Assembly (NCBI RefSeq): GCF_036417845.1
Contig: NC_089983.1
Location: 50,967,297 to 51,031,296 of the forward strand
DNA from: Apteryx mantelli
Lineage: Eukaryota; Chordata; Aves; Apterygiformes; Apterygidae
Length of the DNA stretch: 64,000 bases
Direction of reading: 5' to 3'
In this document: in pieces, positions 47,303-59,430 of the stretch
How the letters are laid out: each line of letters starts with the position of its first letter
Position numbering within the stretch: position 1 is the first letter of the stretch
Made by a program: the position numbers and the translations under genes
The notes under the pieces: model-generated
What the model was told of the DNA's origin: nothing
The model's input: the letters and a program-made list of their open reading frames with translations, nothing else
Database searches by the model: none

Positions 47303-49203
47303 GTATTGCACTGTAGGGCTATGTTCTCCCATAGTTAAAGTTTACAGATATTGGGCTGGGGGTTGGGGGGGAGGGAAAGACAACTCTTCAATTTTGAAAA
47401 GTTTAATTGCTAAATTAACTTGTGCAATTTATAAATAAAAGGCAACTTTGAGGTAGTCTGCTGCTCAAAAAGAAAAAAGTTCCTCAAAACCTGAGGAAAA
47501 TGCCTGGCAATGTGAGACAAGGGCTGAATCTTTTCTCTCTCTCCATATACGTAAAAGAGGTGCTCTTTAGCATTCTGTATCACTTCTCAATCTCAGTTTG
47601 GCTGTTTCCTCCTCTAATTATCTTTTTCTGACTCCCACTTCCTAAGGTTACTCAGGCTATTTTACCCCAAAATGAAATCATGCTTTTACTTCTGAATGAG
47701 GTAGCAGTGATTTGTTCAAGTAGTTGATCAAAACAAATAGTTTCTCTTATGGCCTTTCCAAACCAGGTCCAAAATCCTTTCTAAAAATATATGCGCTTTT
47801 GTTAAACATCACTTAATTTAACAAAAACTTAACTTGACCAATATAGGGGTAAGAGGGTAAAACTTTAATGACTTGTGATGTTCCTGAAATTGGATTAGAG
47901 TCCAAATCCAAAGGGGAACATAGTGTCTAAATCGGATTTAGACACTCAGGTTTTTGTTTCAATTGCAATTTTAAAATTTCTCTGTGGCCACTCAATTTGG
48001 AAGCACCTTACCTCACCAGGTATCTTCTTGTTTGTCTAAAAGGTCCTTACCTTAGTTTCCTGCAATTCTTTTGGGGCATATCCAGAACTGTAGAACTATT
48101 TAGATACCTAGCTTCCTCCATAATCACAGTGTGGTTCACAGTGACACTGAGGTGTTTGAAGGAGCCTGATCCAGTGATTGCGCTTGGAACACATCTGCTG
48201 TGTCCTGGTAGCCCTTACCTCACTTTGCAAGAAAGTGGTGTACATGTCCTCTCCATTATAATGGTTAGGATATTTGCCAGGAAATGGAAGACCTGAGTGT
48301 TAACCCCTTGTCAGCTAAAAACGGTGCTTTTCTTACTATACCGCTTGCTTTCACCAGTGAGCTAGATACTTCCTGTTGAAGCTGAGCCACTTCACAGAAG
48401 AGGCTCAAGATTCATGGGGGGAAGATGAAATGTTACAGTTAGGGTGCTGAACTTGGAGAGGGGACCTAAAATTCCATCCCCTTGGTATTTATAGCTGGTG
48501 CGCATTTAATACCTTTATCTCTTACATCAGTGTTCGAAATAGGTATGTAAACTTTTAGGGAAGTTGAGAGCAGAACTTGGAAATCCCCCTTTTAGCGAGT
48601 GCTCTGGCACATAGTGCCTGCTTACTCTTTTCCTAGCCCTCTAAAATTTGAGTGTTTTTGCTGCACAGTGGCCCAGCCCCAACAGGAGCCCACAGTCTGA
48701 TTTTGTAGACTCTCTCTTGAAAGTGGGAGATGTGGGTTTAAATCCCTTAAGAATGAATTCTAGGCTGTCCTCGTTCTGGTTTCCTTGGAGACAGTTTAAA
48801 CATTACTTTATTAGGTATGGGTAGGCAACACATTGTTTTAAAATTGAGTTTGTCATCTTACTCTTGAGGAGTATTTGTAAGTGGATATTTTACCCTTGGG
48901 AGTGGGCTCTGACTTCTGTCTGGTTGGAGTTGCCTTTTCTGCAGTCCCAATCCAGGAGCCCAGGCTTGTAGCAAACCTAAATTCTGTGCAGCACTTTCTG
49001 TTAGTGTTTGGTAGCTTTCTGCTCAGCATTTTTTTTTTTTTTTAAGCTTTGTTTTGTTAGGATCACTTGACCTTCCCATCCAAAATACATAAAGCTTTTA
49101 GGCCAAACTCGAGGTTCTATGTTTTTCACCTTAAAATCCAAAGCTTGGAAAGTAACTGCTTTGGCACCTAGCTTGGAGAAATATAATCCTCATGTAGGAA
49201 CAG

Positions 49204-49237
<34 letters not shown>

Positions 49238-51692
49238 ACCTCATAGCCTTAGCCAAGAGCCAGTAGCACTTACACTAGAAATCCAGGTTTTATGTGTAAT
49301 GATACACTGATGCAGGACCAGATAAAATATTGTCTCATATTGCTAAGAAGAACTTCAGGCAGTGTTTGTGTTGTCCTCATGACAGCTTGCTCTGGGCTTG
49401 CTGAAGAGGCCTGTCCAAACTGGGAACAGCTCTCGAACCCTGTCTCATAGCATCTCTTAAAATTACCCTGAAGGCTGTGAGTTATTCCCCCTACTGCGAG
49501 GTATTTAGGGACCTTTAATGGTTAAGGTATGTTTTACCCATAAGAAAGGAGACATCTATACCATGGACCTTCTGAGGTACCCAAGTAACTAAAGAACCAT
49601 TAAAAAGCTTGTATTAGATGAGATAGCTGAAGTGGTCCAAGTGACCTTGTTCTGATTCCTACTTTTTTTTCCCCACTGAGATTTAAATTGCTTAAATTAT
49701 TTACTTTTGATAACAGTATACCTTTCTTCTGACATCAGATAATCTTTAATGTGATTAAGGAATATAGCTCCCAAACTTAAGTTTCCATTACAGATTGTTT
49801 TGCATTAAAAAGTCTAGAAAATGAAAAAAACATTTTTTTGGGGGGGTGGAAATGCTAAATAAGATTTTTTTTCTTTTACTTTGCAGTTCTGTTGTCAGAG
49901 TTCCAAAAATTCAGAACGTGGGTGTCTTGCTGGCAGATGCACTAGAAAAAGTAAGTATATCTAGCAGAACAAGATACATGTTTGTCAGAGTCTCTCCTAA
50001 ACATAACAAATCAAAAAGTGAATTTTCTTTAAACTGCTGTCATCTGACATCTGTAGGTTTGTGATCTACCATTAAACATTCCTGAGATGACCTTTTTCTT
50101 CAGAGGTTGTGTGGTTAAAGTGCTACAGGGCTAAAATGTAACTAGCATGCCTTCCTTATTCTGCTTTGTTTGATTCCACTCCTATTTAACCTTAAATAAG
50201 TAGCCACAGAGTAATTATACCTGCTACAGAAAAGTACAGTAAGATATTAAGGTGTGTGCTTTTTTTAAACTGGTATGTTGATTTCAGACTTCTAAAAATG
50301 TCAGGAAAACATTATCAGTGACACAGTAAGTTTGTGGCAGAGCTGGGATTACAACCCAGAACAAAACCTGTTTTTCAGTTCTTTACTTAATGATGGACAT
50401 AGTTTTATTTCTCTATGTCTCCAACTTAGAGAAGCAAGGACATAGCTTCTTGCAGGTAGTGGATAGGGTTGCTGAGACACAGCAAGTGGATACCAGGATG
50501 GCAACCTGCAGTCAAACTGCTGTAAGTGATCCCTGAGACAGCAGGCACAGCATATTCCACTATTGCTGCATATCGTATGCAGTTATTTCACCTGAGGCCT
50601 GAGATTAGATTTAGGTAGTTAATGCTGTCTTCTTGACTTCTCTCTTGGAAACACTACAAGATGATTTAAAATTTTATGTCACAAAGCTGTTGATGAATTC
50701 TTCTGGTCATCATTCTGCTTACCGCTTCTGTCCACAGTCTCTTGCTAGGCTGTTGATACAGTCTTATATTTACACACTTGCAAGAGCTGATTTTTACAAG
50801 CAGCTTTTTGATTTGCATGTTAATCTGATTTGCATGTTAATCTGAAGACCTGACAATTTTCACCTATGTTTTGTTGTACACTTACAGTCTTTAGATTTCA
50901 AAGCATGCAAGAGTTCCACAGAGCTTAATAAACTATCAGTCACGCCCTTTCAACAGCAGCCTCTCATTAACAGACAGGATCAAAGTCTTACTATGCAGAT
51001 CTTGACATTTGGCTTAGACTTGTTTGCTAAGGAGAGTAGATGCAACTCATCCTGTTTTTCTTCCACTTCTTCCTAGCTCCTCTGTTCTGACCTACCTTTC
51101 CCTTATCCTTCCCTTCCACAATCTCATGCATAAAGCTTCCTCAGTAGTTTAGAAAGTGATAATTAGATACCATAATGATTACCATGATGGAAATTTGAAT
51201 CTGGGAAAGTAAAAAAGGAAAAAAGACCCCAGCAACTTACTGTTAACTCTGTAGGATACTGCTTATTTGCTCTGCTTACTTTCATGGCCTATTCTGTGAA
51301 ACTAATAATGGAGAAAAATCAATAGTTCACTGAACAAACATTATCTGGTTGTCAGACTAACATCACTTTGAAACCACAAATAATAATTAGATGTACAGAG
51401 TTACTGTGAGTTTTATGTATTGATCCCTTCAACTTTTTTTGCAGTTAGCTTTTATTACCTTTTTTAACTACTTTGTTCATGTTCATTCCATCTGTGATGG
51501 AATTTAGGAAAAAAATAGCAGAAAAGTTGTATTCTGTCATGACTTCCCTCCCCCTGCCCCTTAATGTTACAGATCCATCACAAAATTCCTGCAGCAGCAT
51601 TACAAGTGTCTCACCAAAAGCCACAGCCTGCCTTGGAGAAGTTCATGCTGCCTAAAAGAATTTATATTATTCAACAGCCACGGAAATGTTAA
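47215..51692 (+). CDS. DAPL1: DAPL1 (death-associated protein-like 1), exons 2-4 (gene span)
   Basis: Small disordered protein of the DAP1 family, expressed in differentiating epithelia and retinal pigment epithelium, with reported roles in restraining proliferation. Exons 47215-47302, 49887-49950 and 51573-51692 join in phase to give 89 residues and a stop, out of about 107 in the human protein. The [13 protein letters not shown] block, the [11 protein letters not shown] block and the C-terminus [12 protein letters not shown] are diagnostic. The cysteine end and IYII distinguish it from DAP1. Exon 1, coding for about 18 residues and ending in phase 1 before Val, is not securely identified. 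Order after PKP4 matches human chromosome 2. Confidence 0.95.
47303..49886 (+). other. DAPL1 intron with likely old repeat sequence
   Basis: About 47,880-48,800 is less AT-rich, with shorter coding-free blocks that resemble old interspersed repeat (atcggatttagacactc, ggtgtttgaaggagcc), family not assigned. A T run lies near 49,029 and an A run at about 49,208-49,236. Confidence 0.45.
49887..49950 (+). CDS. DAPL1: DAPL1 exon 3
   Basis: Acceptor ttttactttgcag, donor GAAAAA|gtaagt, phase 2 to 0. It encodes [20 protein letters not shown] then EK, equivalent to the mammalian VAKIQTLDALNDALEK segment. Confidence 0.93.
49951..51572 (+). other. DAPL1 last intron
   Basis: AT-rich. Contains the octamer-containing 17-bp tandem duplication at 50810-50843 and ends tgttacag. 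No exon seen. Confidence 0.75.
50810..50843. repeat. Exact 17-bp tandem duplication carrying ATTTGCAT octamers
   Basis: The unit gatttgcatgttaatct occurs twice head to tail. Each copy contains ATTTGCAT, the reverse complement of the POU-family octamer ATGCAAAT, next to a TTAAT homeobox-like core. Confidence 0.85.
51573..51692 (+). CDS. DAPL1: DAPL1 terminal exon
   Basis: Acceptor cccttaatgttacag. 39 codons and TAA. It encodes [20 protein letters not shown] and ends [12 protein letters not shown], almost identical to mammalian DAPL1. Confidence 0.97.
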   Translation: MHHKIPAAALQVSHQKPQPALEKFMLPKRIYIIQQPRKC

Positions 51693-51860
51693 GATATACA
51701 TTAAAATACTCTTGTTTATTTGAAAGTGAGTTTCTATTCTAAATAACACTTAGTAGTACACTGTGGTAAAAGAACCAAAAGCTGTGGAAATAGTTTGACT
51801 GCCTTGAGTCTGACTGTATTTCTGTTACTCACAATAAATATTTTATAAGGAGAGTTACTA
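51693..51860 (+). other. DAPL1: DAPL1 3' UTR with polyadenylation signal
   Basis: Short 3' UTR. AATAAA at 51833-51838, 141 nt after the stop, with cleavage expected about 20 nt on. Confidence 0.75.
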
Positions 51861-54800
51861 AATGTACTTGGGTTTTATTAAACTATCATATGGCCTTTGT
51901 CTAATCCAGTTTCAGTGTTCAATAATTATTCAATGCCAAGAGGTCTAACAGCTGCCCCTAAACTCCCAGCCTTCTCTTTTCAGTAGTTGTTTGATTTTTA
52001 TGATAGCAAAGCAGAAGTGAACCTGATCCTAAGAGAACAGGTCACAACTAAAAGGCATGTTCCCTGAGAGATTAGCTATGCTAATAGTGAATGCTCTCAA
52101 ATGCCTATTAAATTCAAGACTGCCTAACATTTTGACCTTGGTTTCTCTTGTTTGTCCCTTTTTGTATTTTTAATGATAAGGGCTGAAGTGTTCCATGCTG
52201 AATGTCTGCCTTTGGCTGAATGCGTAATCAGGAAACCTCAGAAAATCCTGGAAAAGATTTCCATGCAGTGGAAAATTCATTTTTCTTGCATTTGTTTCTG
52301 TAAAAGTCCAGCTCCTCATGTGCTGGAGCATGGACCCCCTCTAGGGTGAGGGGGAAGAGAAGGTGGTGGTTGAAACTGATGTTTGACAGGGGTAATTCAT
52401 AAAAATTTGGCCAGGTTAGGAGCTTTTAAAGCCCTCACTAATACGGATTAGTAGAAAATTAAGTTTGGCAGCTAAATTCTCTGATAACATGTTGATGCTG
52501 AGTATATTTGATTCCAGGGATACAAGAGCAAGCTTTTTTAAGCACTTTTTCCTCGAAGTGAAGTGGCTCACGAGCTAAGAGCAAGAAGGTCATCTTTTGT
52601 TTGTTCTTACTGTCTGAGTCCTAGCAGAGGAATTAAGAAGAAGCAAGTGAAAACAGTCTGTTTATGTTAACCTGTTTGGGGCTGGGGGAGGGAGAGTAAA
52701 GGAAGTATGTGACGGACTTGAATTTCTGGGATGAGAGGGAAGATATGAAGGTGTCTAGGTGCTGGGAACACAGTGATTTTGCAGGTAACACAGTGATTTA
52801 AATACAAAGTTTAAGGTTGAGAAGATAGAATGGGAGATGAGGCTGAACAGTGACTAGATTGAGTGCAGACTGGAGGATGTAAGGTCTGAGGGGTCAAGCT
52901 TAATGATGGGGAGGAGCAACTGTAAATGCAAGTACTGGAAGTATCCTCGAGCCTTGCCTGCTTGTGCCATCCGCATAAGACAATAAAAATAGTCAAAGTC
53001 CTGTGTGGTGCAGAACTGCTGTTAGTTGGCTGGTGAGCTCAGCTGACTTCTTGCTCTGATTTTAATTCTGCTGGGAACCATTTTGGCTCCCTGTAACAGC
53101 TTCCTCTTTGTGTGGGGGTGGGTAGTGATTGCAGGAGAATATGCCACTAAAATTTAAGTCAAGCCCCTCAAATACACTCTTATTCAATATGAAAAAGAAG
53201 ATGCTCAGGAATAGGTTTGTATTGTCAGTTAGTCGTCTTTTTATAGCATGCTTTCCACATGACTACAATGGAAATTCATTACACTTATTACAAACATATA
53301 AAGCACTAACTCTTAAATAGAGGGATTAAATAGAGGGAAATGGGTTACCCAGAATTAGTGTAACCACTTAACATGAATGTCTGCTTCCTTTTATCCATCT
53401 GTAAAATGTAAATAACTTTATATGATGATCAAAGATTAAATTATGATCACAGAAGGTGGTGATTAATAGTACGTAAAATAAATTAATTTTCTTACACCTT
53501 GAAAAAGTAGGAAAATATAAAGTAACTGCTGTTCCTGTAAGTAAGGCTTTGGTTGTTTTTTTTTCCTCATGTTCTTTAGCTGACTGATAGCTACTTGTTA
53601 TCCTGGACAACTGGAATGTACTTTATGGATATTTCAGTTATAGGTGTGGAATTTGGACAGCCACTAGTTCTGCCTTCCTGTAAGATACAGTACACTTTTT
53701 CACTCTCTAGTCTGATTGACTGCTCCCTAGCCTAAACGTATGACTTGAGTTAAAGCTGCCCATCATGTGTGAAGTGATTTTATTAATGCTATTGAGGCCA
53801 ACAATAGCACAGTGAACTCAGTGACAATGGCTAATACATGCTCCCTACAGAATCAATGTCAGTGAAAATCCTTAAAATTATGAACTTTATCCTTTTTGTT
53901 TCTGAAGAAAAAAATGGTTAATGGAAAATTATCAGGCCTGGTTCTGAGAGCTCTTAAGCACATTACTTTCCCTGAAAGAAGTAATATGCTTCTGAGAATA
54001 GTATATGCTTCTAAGGGTCTTCTAAGAAGCATCAGTCTTCCTGGAAAAATGAATTCACATGTGTGTTGCAGCAGTGCCTAGGATCCGCATATGTACGGAG
54101 CACATCTGGAGTGAGGTAATGGTAGTTCTGACCAGCCTAACAGAAAAAAACACTTTAATGTAAAATGGCTTCCTTATTCTACCTGCATAAAATTTTCAGG
54201 TAGAAAAAGGACAACAAGAAGCCAGGATAGAGGCCTAAGTTTATCAAGCTTAGTTGATCAGTTGTGCTAAATGTAGAGCAGATGCAGTCACCCCTTCTAC
54301 TGTGATACACATCCTGCAGAGCAAGAAATCTTGGCAACAGATCTATTTCATTTACTGCTTCTGTAGGATGTTGTCCCCTGTGGCATTATTACAAGCAGCA
54401 TTTCAATATTTGCTTTGTATGTCAATAGCACTTACTGAAGTCTTTGAAGAGAAGCTGAAAATGTATAGAGAGCAAAGTAAACTCTACTGAAATATATCTT
54501 ACAATTAAAAACAGTCTGTAACTAAGAACACTCCATTTTCAACAAAGTCAATGTCTTACCCGTTTTATCTTGACAGGTGCATTGTCAGGTGCAGTACTTT
54601 GTCTCATTTATTTATTTTTATTTAGGTATCTAAACTATGATGAGTGTCCTGCTTATAACAGTATTGTTAATAACAAGAACTAAATAGCAAACAAATTATA
54701 TTTTGAACTTTTAAATACTAGATTTGACTATTTTTCATCATGTTTATGCCTTCCATTCTGTGTGTCCTTCTAGTCTGTGTTTGCACAGTCTTTGTGATTG

Positions 54801-57800
54801 TGATACTATGATGCATCACTTTGGAGGTATTCTTGTTTTTTTTTCTTTTGTTACAGGTAGTTTGTTTTATTTAATTCTAGTCTTATCACTTTGCTTTCAT
54901 TGTTAAAATATGGACCACAGCTGAATTCAAAACATAGGGAACAAATACAGTTTTTTTTCTGGAAAACTTTGCAGGAAGCATGTTTTCAGACTTCTTGTGA
55001 GTTATTGTAAATGATGCAGGCATTCAACAAGAATGCAGTTATCATCTGTAGACCTCGAAACACCTTACAGAGATAAGAAAGACTGAAGCAAAGTGGCAAT
55101 GAAAAGAGATTTCAGTAAATGTTCATAGGTTAGCAGGCCTTCAGCCCTCTGGTAAATTTGATAATATCCCACTTACATTTTGTTTGAAGGCCTTAAGCAT
55201 CTATGTTTTGCTGGAGTTCTGTGCAGAGATGAATTTCCTCTTGGGCAAGGAAGTGTCTACCTTTGAGCATTTGACACTCCCAGTTTGGGTGGTGCTTGAC
55301 AGCTATTTTGGAATTTGGTGGTGAGTAGCTTTGGATGGTCTGGAATGAAATATAGTATGTGTTATTAAATGCACAAACTTACTGCAGTCTGAATTGAGAG
55401 TGAGTGATTTCTGGCTCTTGTGTGAAGGAATGCAGCAGATGAAATGGCAAAAAAAATTACACATGGCTAATCTGTGAAGTTACAATAAAAGGGAACTGTA
55501 ACGAAAGACTTAGAAAAAATATTAAGTGTTGTTTTAAAGACTCTATCCCTTCCAGGCTGTATTCGTGCAAGCTGTCCCCTCTAAGCGGTATGCCCAGATT
55601 TGCAAATCATCCCAAATCCAGTGACCCCTCCCTCGTGTACAAAACTCAAACATTCCGATAACTGGTAACACAAAAGCCAGAGCATTTACTGAGTTCGTCT
55701 TTAGATTTAATGGTAGAGGAGTGTGCTTCTGGAATGTTAAAATTCTTTGTTCTAATCCCAGTGTCTTCTGCAAGGCTTGCATTGTGACTGTTCCTCTTGT
55801 ACATAACACCCATAAAAGGTTCACAGTAAAGTGACCCTTTGTTTTGACAATCTCACTGTCCTTGGTGTCCATCATTTCAACATGCTGCCATTGCTCATGT
55901 TTCCTCTCTGCATCTGGTAGACCATCCTCTCTTCTTCACTGTGAGCAGGACAGATACTTGCAGCTGATCAGTTTAGCTGGAGGACAGTTCACTTCATACT
56001 TTTGGATGACTTGTGAGTTAAATCTTCTTGATGGAAGGTAAGCATGATGGGATTCTTTGCAGACACACAGAGTTCCATTGGTTCTGCTTTTATGCTATTT
56101 GAATTTCAAGGCCTAAAACTTTGTCTGACTAGTTCTTGTCTTCCCTACTCTCAGTTGAAAGGCTGCTGCTATGCCAGTGTTCTGCAGAATATGTTACTGG
56201 AGCAGGCACGTACCTGGCATCAGTTTTCAGTCTTGTGCAGCTACTGTAAACTGTAAAGGAACTTTGGCTTCCATTTTCACCAGTCATAGTTTTCCCTTTA
56301 TTCAGCAAAACCATTCAGACAGCAGTGATTCAACATGCTAGTGAGTATATTTATTATTCATGTCAAAACTGGACATAGACTGCTGGCTCCTTCCACTCCT
56401 GATGGATTTTAGTGGAAAAAAATCAGATAACTTTATTATTAACAGAAATTTCAATCTGGCACTTCATTTTTAAGATTTCCAATTTTAGTTCATTTTGGGG
56501 GTTGAAGAGAAGAACTATTAGAATTATGAAGTCCAAGTATTTCCTATTTTCCAGCTCTTCTTGTTTGCTGAGACTTCAGAGAATGTTATAGGGGTTTATG
56601 ATTCATATATCAAGCAGAACTTATAGAAATTTCAATAGCTGTTAATTATTATGCATATACCATTTTTGCCACGAGAGGTTGCTGTATGCTTACAGTCCAT
56701 CTGCATCAGCTTCTGCCAGCTGAGCTAGCCTCTGAAAACAGCTATTTTCCTCACAGTGAGGTAGGTACATCTTAATTTTCACGAAGTTTGTTGAAATAGT
56801 TTCAAAGAAAAGTAATAGATTAATTTCTGAACGTATCATTTGGCTTTTCACAGAGGACATGACTTCCTAGAAGCTGTAAAAATACAAAGGGTGTAATTTA
56901 TTGGTAACAAAAAGTGGTATATGATTCCATACCCTTCCTACATTCTCTATGTTCGTAGCTGTAACCAATTACAAATGAAACATAAGACAAGGAATACAGG
57001 AAAATGCATGCGATACTGGTATTAGACTGCCTTCTATAGATAATCAAGATTTGCTGGTTTTGTATATGCTTTCATCTTATGTTTCTAAACATGGAAATTT
57101 CAGAACCAATTTATTGCTCCGTTAACCAGGCAATGTTGAAAAGTTGGATACAGCATTTCATATTCAACAGTTATGCAAAAAGGCATGAAACTTCTGAAGC
57201 TGACATCATTTATACCCAATGCTTTTCTTTTGTATTTTAGGCTTACTTATGGTGATTACTTCAGTAGTTATTTTTATATGAAAGAACAATTAAGACTTTT
57301 TCTAAACTATTATAATAAATTTGATTTTTTTAATATCATTTTAGTTGCACAATATACGTTTACTGCATACTGAAATAGAACAGGCACTAAAATTAAGAAT
57401 GACTTTAATTTTTAATTCCAATCTTCCACTTCCACTGCTCATAACTTTCTGAAATTCCTTCTAGTTTGTTTTCCATATTTGGTATCTTTTTTCAAAGATA
57501 AAGAGTTGGACCAAACTCTGAGCTATCTTTAAGCTACACAAGCATGAAATATTTCTTCTCTGTATGTTACTGTCAAGAAATGTTCAAAACAATCCGAAGC
57601 TAGAATATCTATTAAAAAGCAGCTGAAACTAAAAAAAAAAACTTTCAACTTGCTGTATTCTATGGATTTCAGCCGTAAAAAGTAAAACAAGTCAAAAAGC
57701 CAAATTCAGAATGAGATGATTTTGTTTCACTTGGAGGTGTTCAGAGATGCCAGTCAGAGATGAAGTAGGTATGTAATTGTTTAAACTCTCCGTGATGGTG

Positions 57801-59306
57801 TGTATGCATTTGAACCCTTCTGTTTAGTAGTTTTTTGAGTTTTCTGAAAGATAGTAATTTAAAGTACTACAGGGAGCTCTCCAGTTATGTTGAAAACTCT
57901 AGCCCTTAGCCCTTTAGTTGCAGCCTAAAACTGGCCTTGCTATCTTGAGCTGTAATGATTTCTTAACTGAATTAAATCCGCAAAAGATAAATAAGCAAAG
58001 GTGTTTTAAACTGCTGTAGATATATTTGTCATGATATATGTACAACTATGACTTCATTCAGGAACTTAATTGAAGGAGAGCTTTGTTCAAGATGCCTTTT
58101 TTTAGTAAGAAAAGAAAAAGTGGAGCAGGGTCTGCAAGCTGCAGGCCTTGACTGTAAGGAATTTAGAAACTTGACTAGCAAAACTGGAACGCATATACTG
58201 TCCTGTACAAACAAGCTCACACTTCACAAATCGATAAACATTAAGCTCACAGCTAGTAGGGACTACTATGGATGGTAGTATGATAATGAACTTTAACTAA
58301 GCCTACTTTTACTCTCAGAAGGATCAACAAGGACAACTGACCTTTGGCACTTTCCCCAGCTCTCATAAAACCTTTCAGTAGCCTGGTGGATGTATTGTGC
58401 CTTCAAATACTGCCAGTGAGGCAGAAAGTGTTCTCTTGCCATTATGGCTCATTACCTGATTAAAAACAAATTCTCCTTGTAAAGAACAGTTCATAATATT
58501 TGTAACAAAAATTTGAAAGAACACTGTTTTCACTATGCTTTGTTTCCAGCTTGATGGAGAGAGGAAAAAAAAATGCCCCTGAGAAGGACCTCAGTAGCAT
58601 TGATCTTTTCAAAACTAAGCTCTAAAAACTATAAGAACAGATTATCATCTGTTTCCAAACAAAAAAAATCCATTGAATCTCTCTGAGACAGTCTTTCTCA
58701 ACAGAATCTTCAGAAACCTTAAATTAGTACATTATAACACTGTATGTCTGACCTATTGCCACAGAAGTACAGGGAAAAACTATACTAGTGAAATTGCACA
58801 AATTACCAGCCATAAGCACAACTCTCCTTATTTTATTGACTGTTTTCATTGGATGCTTCATTCAGTATTTTCCACTTAGGGATTGATTTCCAGACAAATA
58901 CTATTAGAATTTCTTCAAATATAAAACATTTGTGTCCCTAATTCTATGATCTTATTACCGGTTGGAGCAAATACTTTATATAGAGCAATCTTTGATACAC
59001 TTCCATCTTCAACAGTGCTTTTTCTGAACTGGTGCTCTATGCTAAATAAATACACTAAATAAAAAACAAAATAATACAAAAAAATCCTGCCCTCTGCACC
59101 GGTCTACATCAACTAGCTATTTTGTACAGGGAAGACACGAATGAGAGAAAAGAGAGAGAGCCTAAAGGGCAAAGAAGAAATTCTAACTTGTCTCAAATTG
59201 GTCTCTAAGACATGTTACTAGCATCTGGTTGTTATTGCCTTCTTTTGCAGCAATTTTGCTTCCGCCTTTATATTCTGTCGTCATATTGTTGTTTTTTTTT
59301 CTTCAG
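51861..59306. other. No coding sequence recognised
   Basis: 7.4 kb of AT-rich intergenic DNA between DAPL1 and the expected TANC1 locus. Short open frames only. Confidence 0.6.
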
Positions 59307-59430
59307 GTGACTCCTTAAAGAAATGGGAATACTTGACTGCCAGTAGATGAATTGTCATAGCAGGAGCAGAGAGACAGCCAGAAAGTCGTAAGGAGATGAA
59401 ATGTCTTAATCATCAGACCAAATCTTTCAG
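59307..59430 (+). other. Candidate spliced non-coding exon (possible TANC1 5' UTR)
   Basis: Strong acceptor (ttgtttttttttcttcag) and consensus donor TTTCAG|gtaagt enclose 124 nt with stops in all frames before an ATG at 59396. The frame after the ATG (MKCLNHQTKSF) does not match the TANC1 start I know. TANC1 is the next + strand gene in human and has upstream non-coding exons, so this is a position-based guess. Confidence 0.3.
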
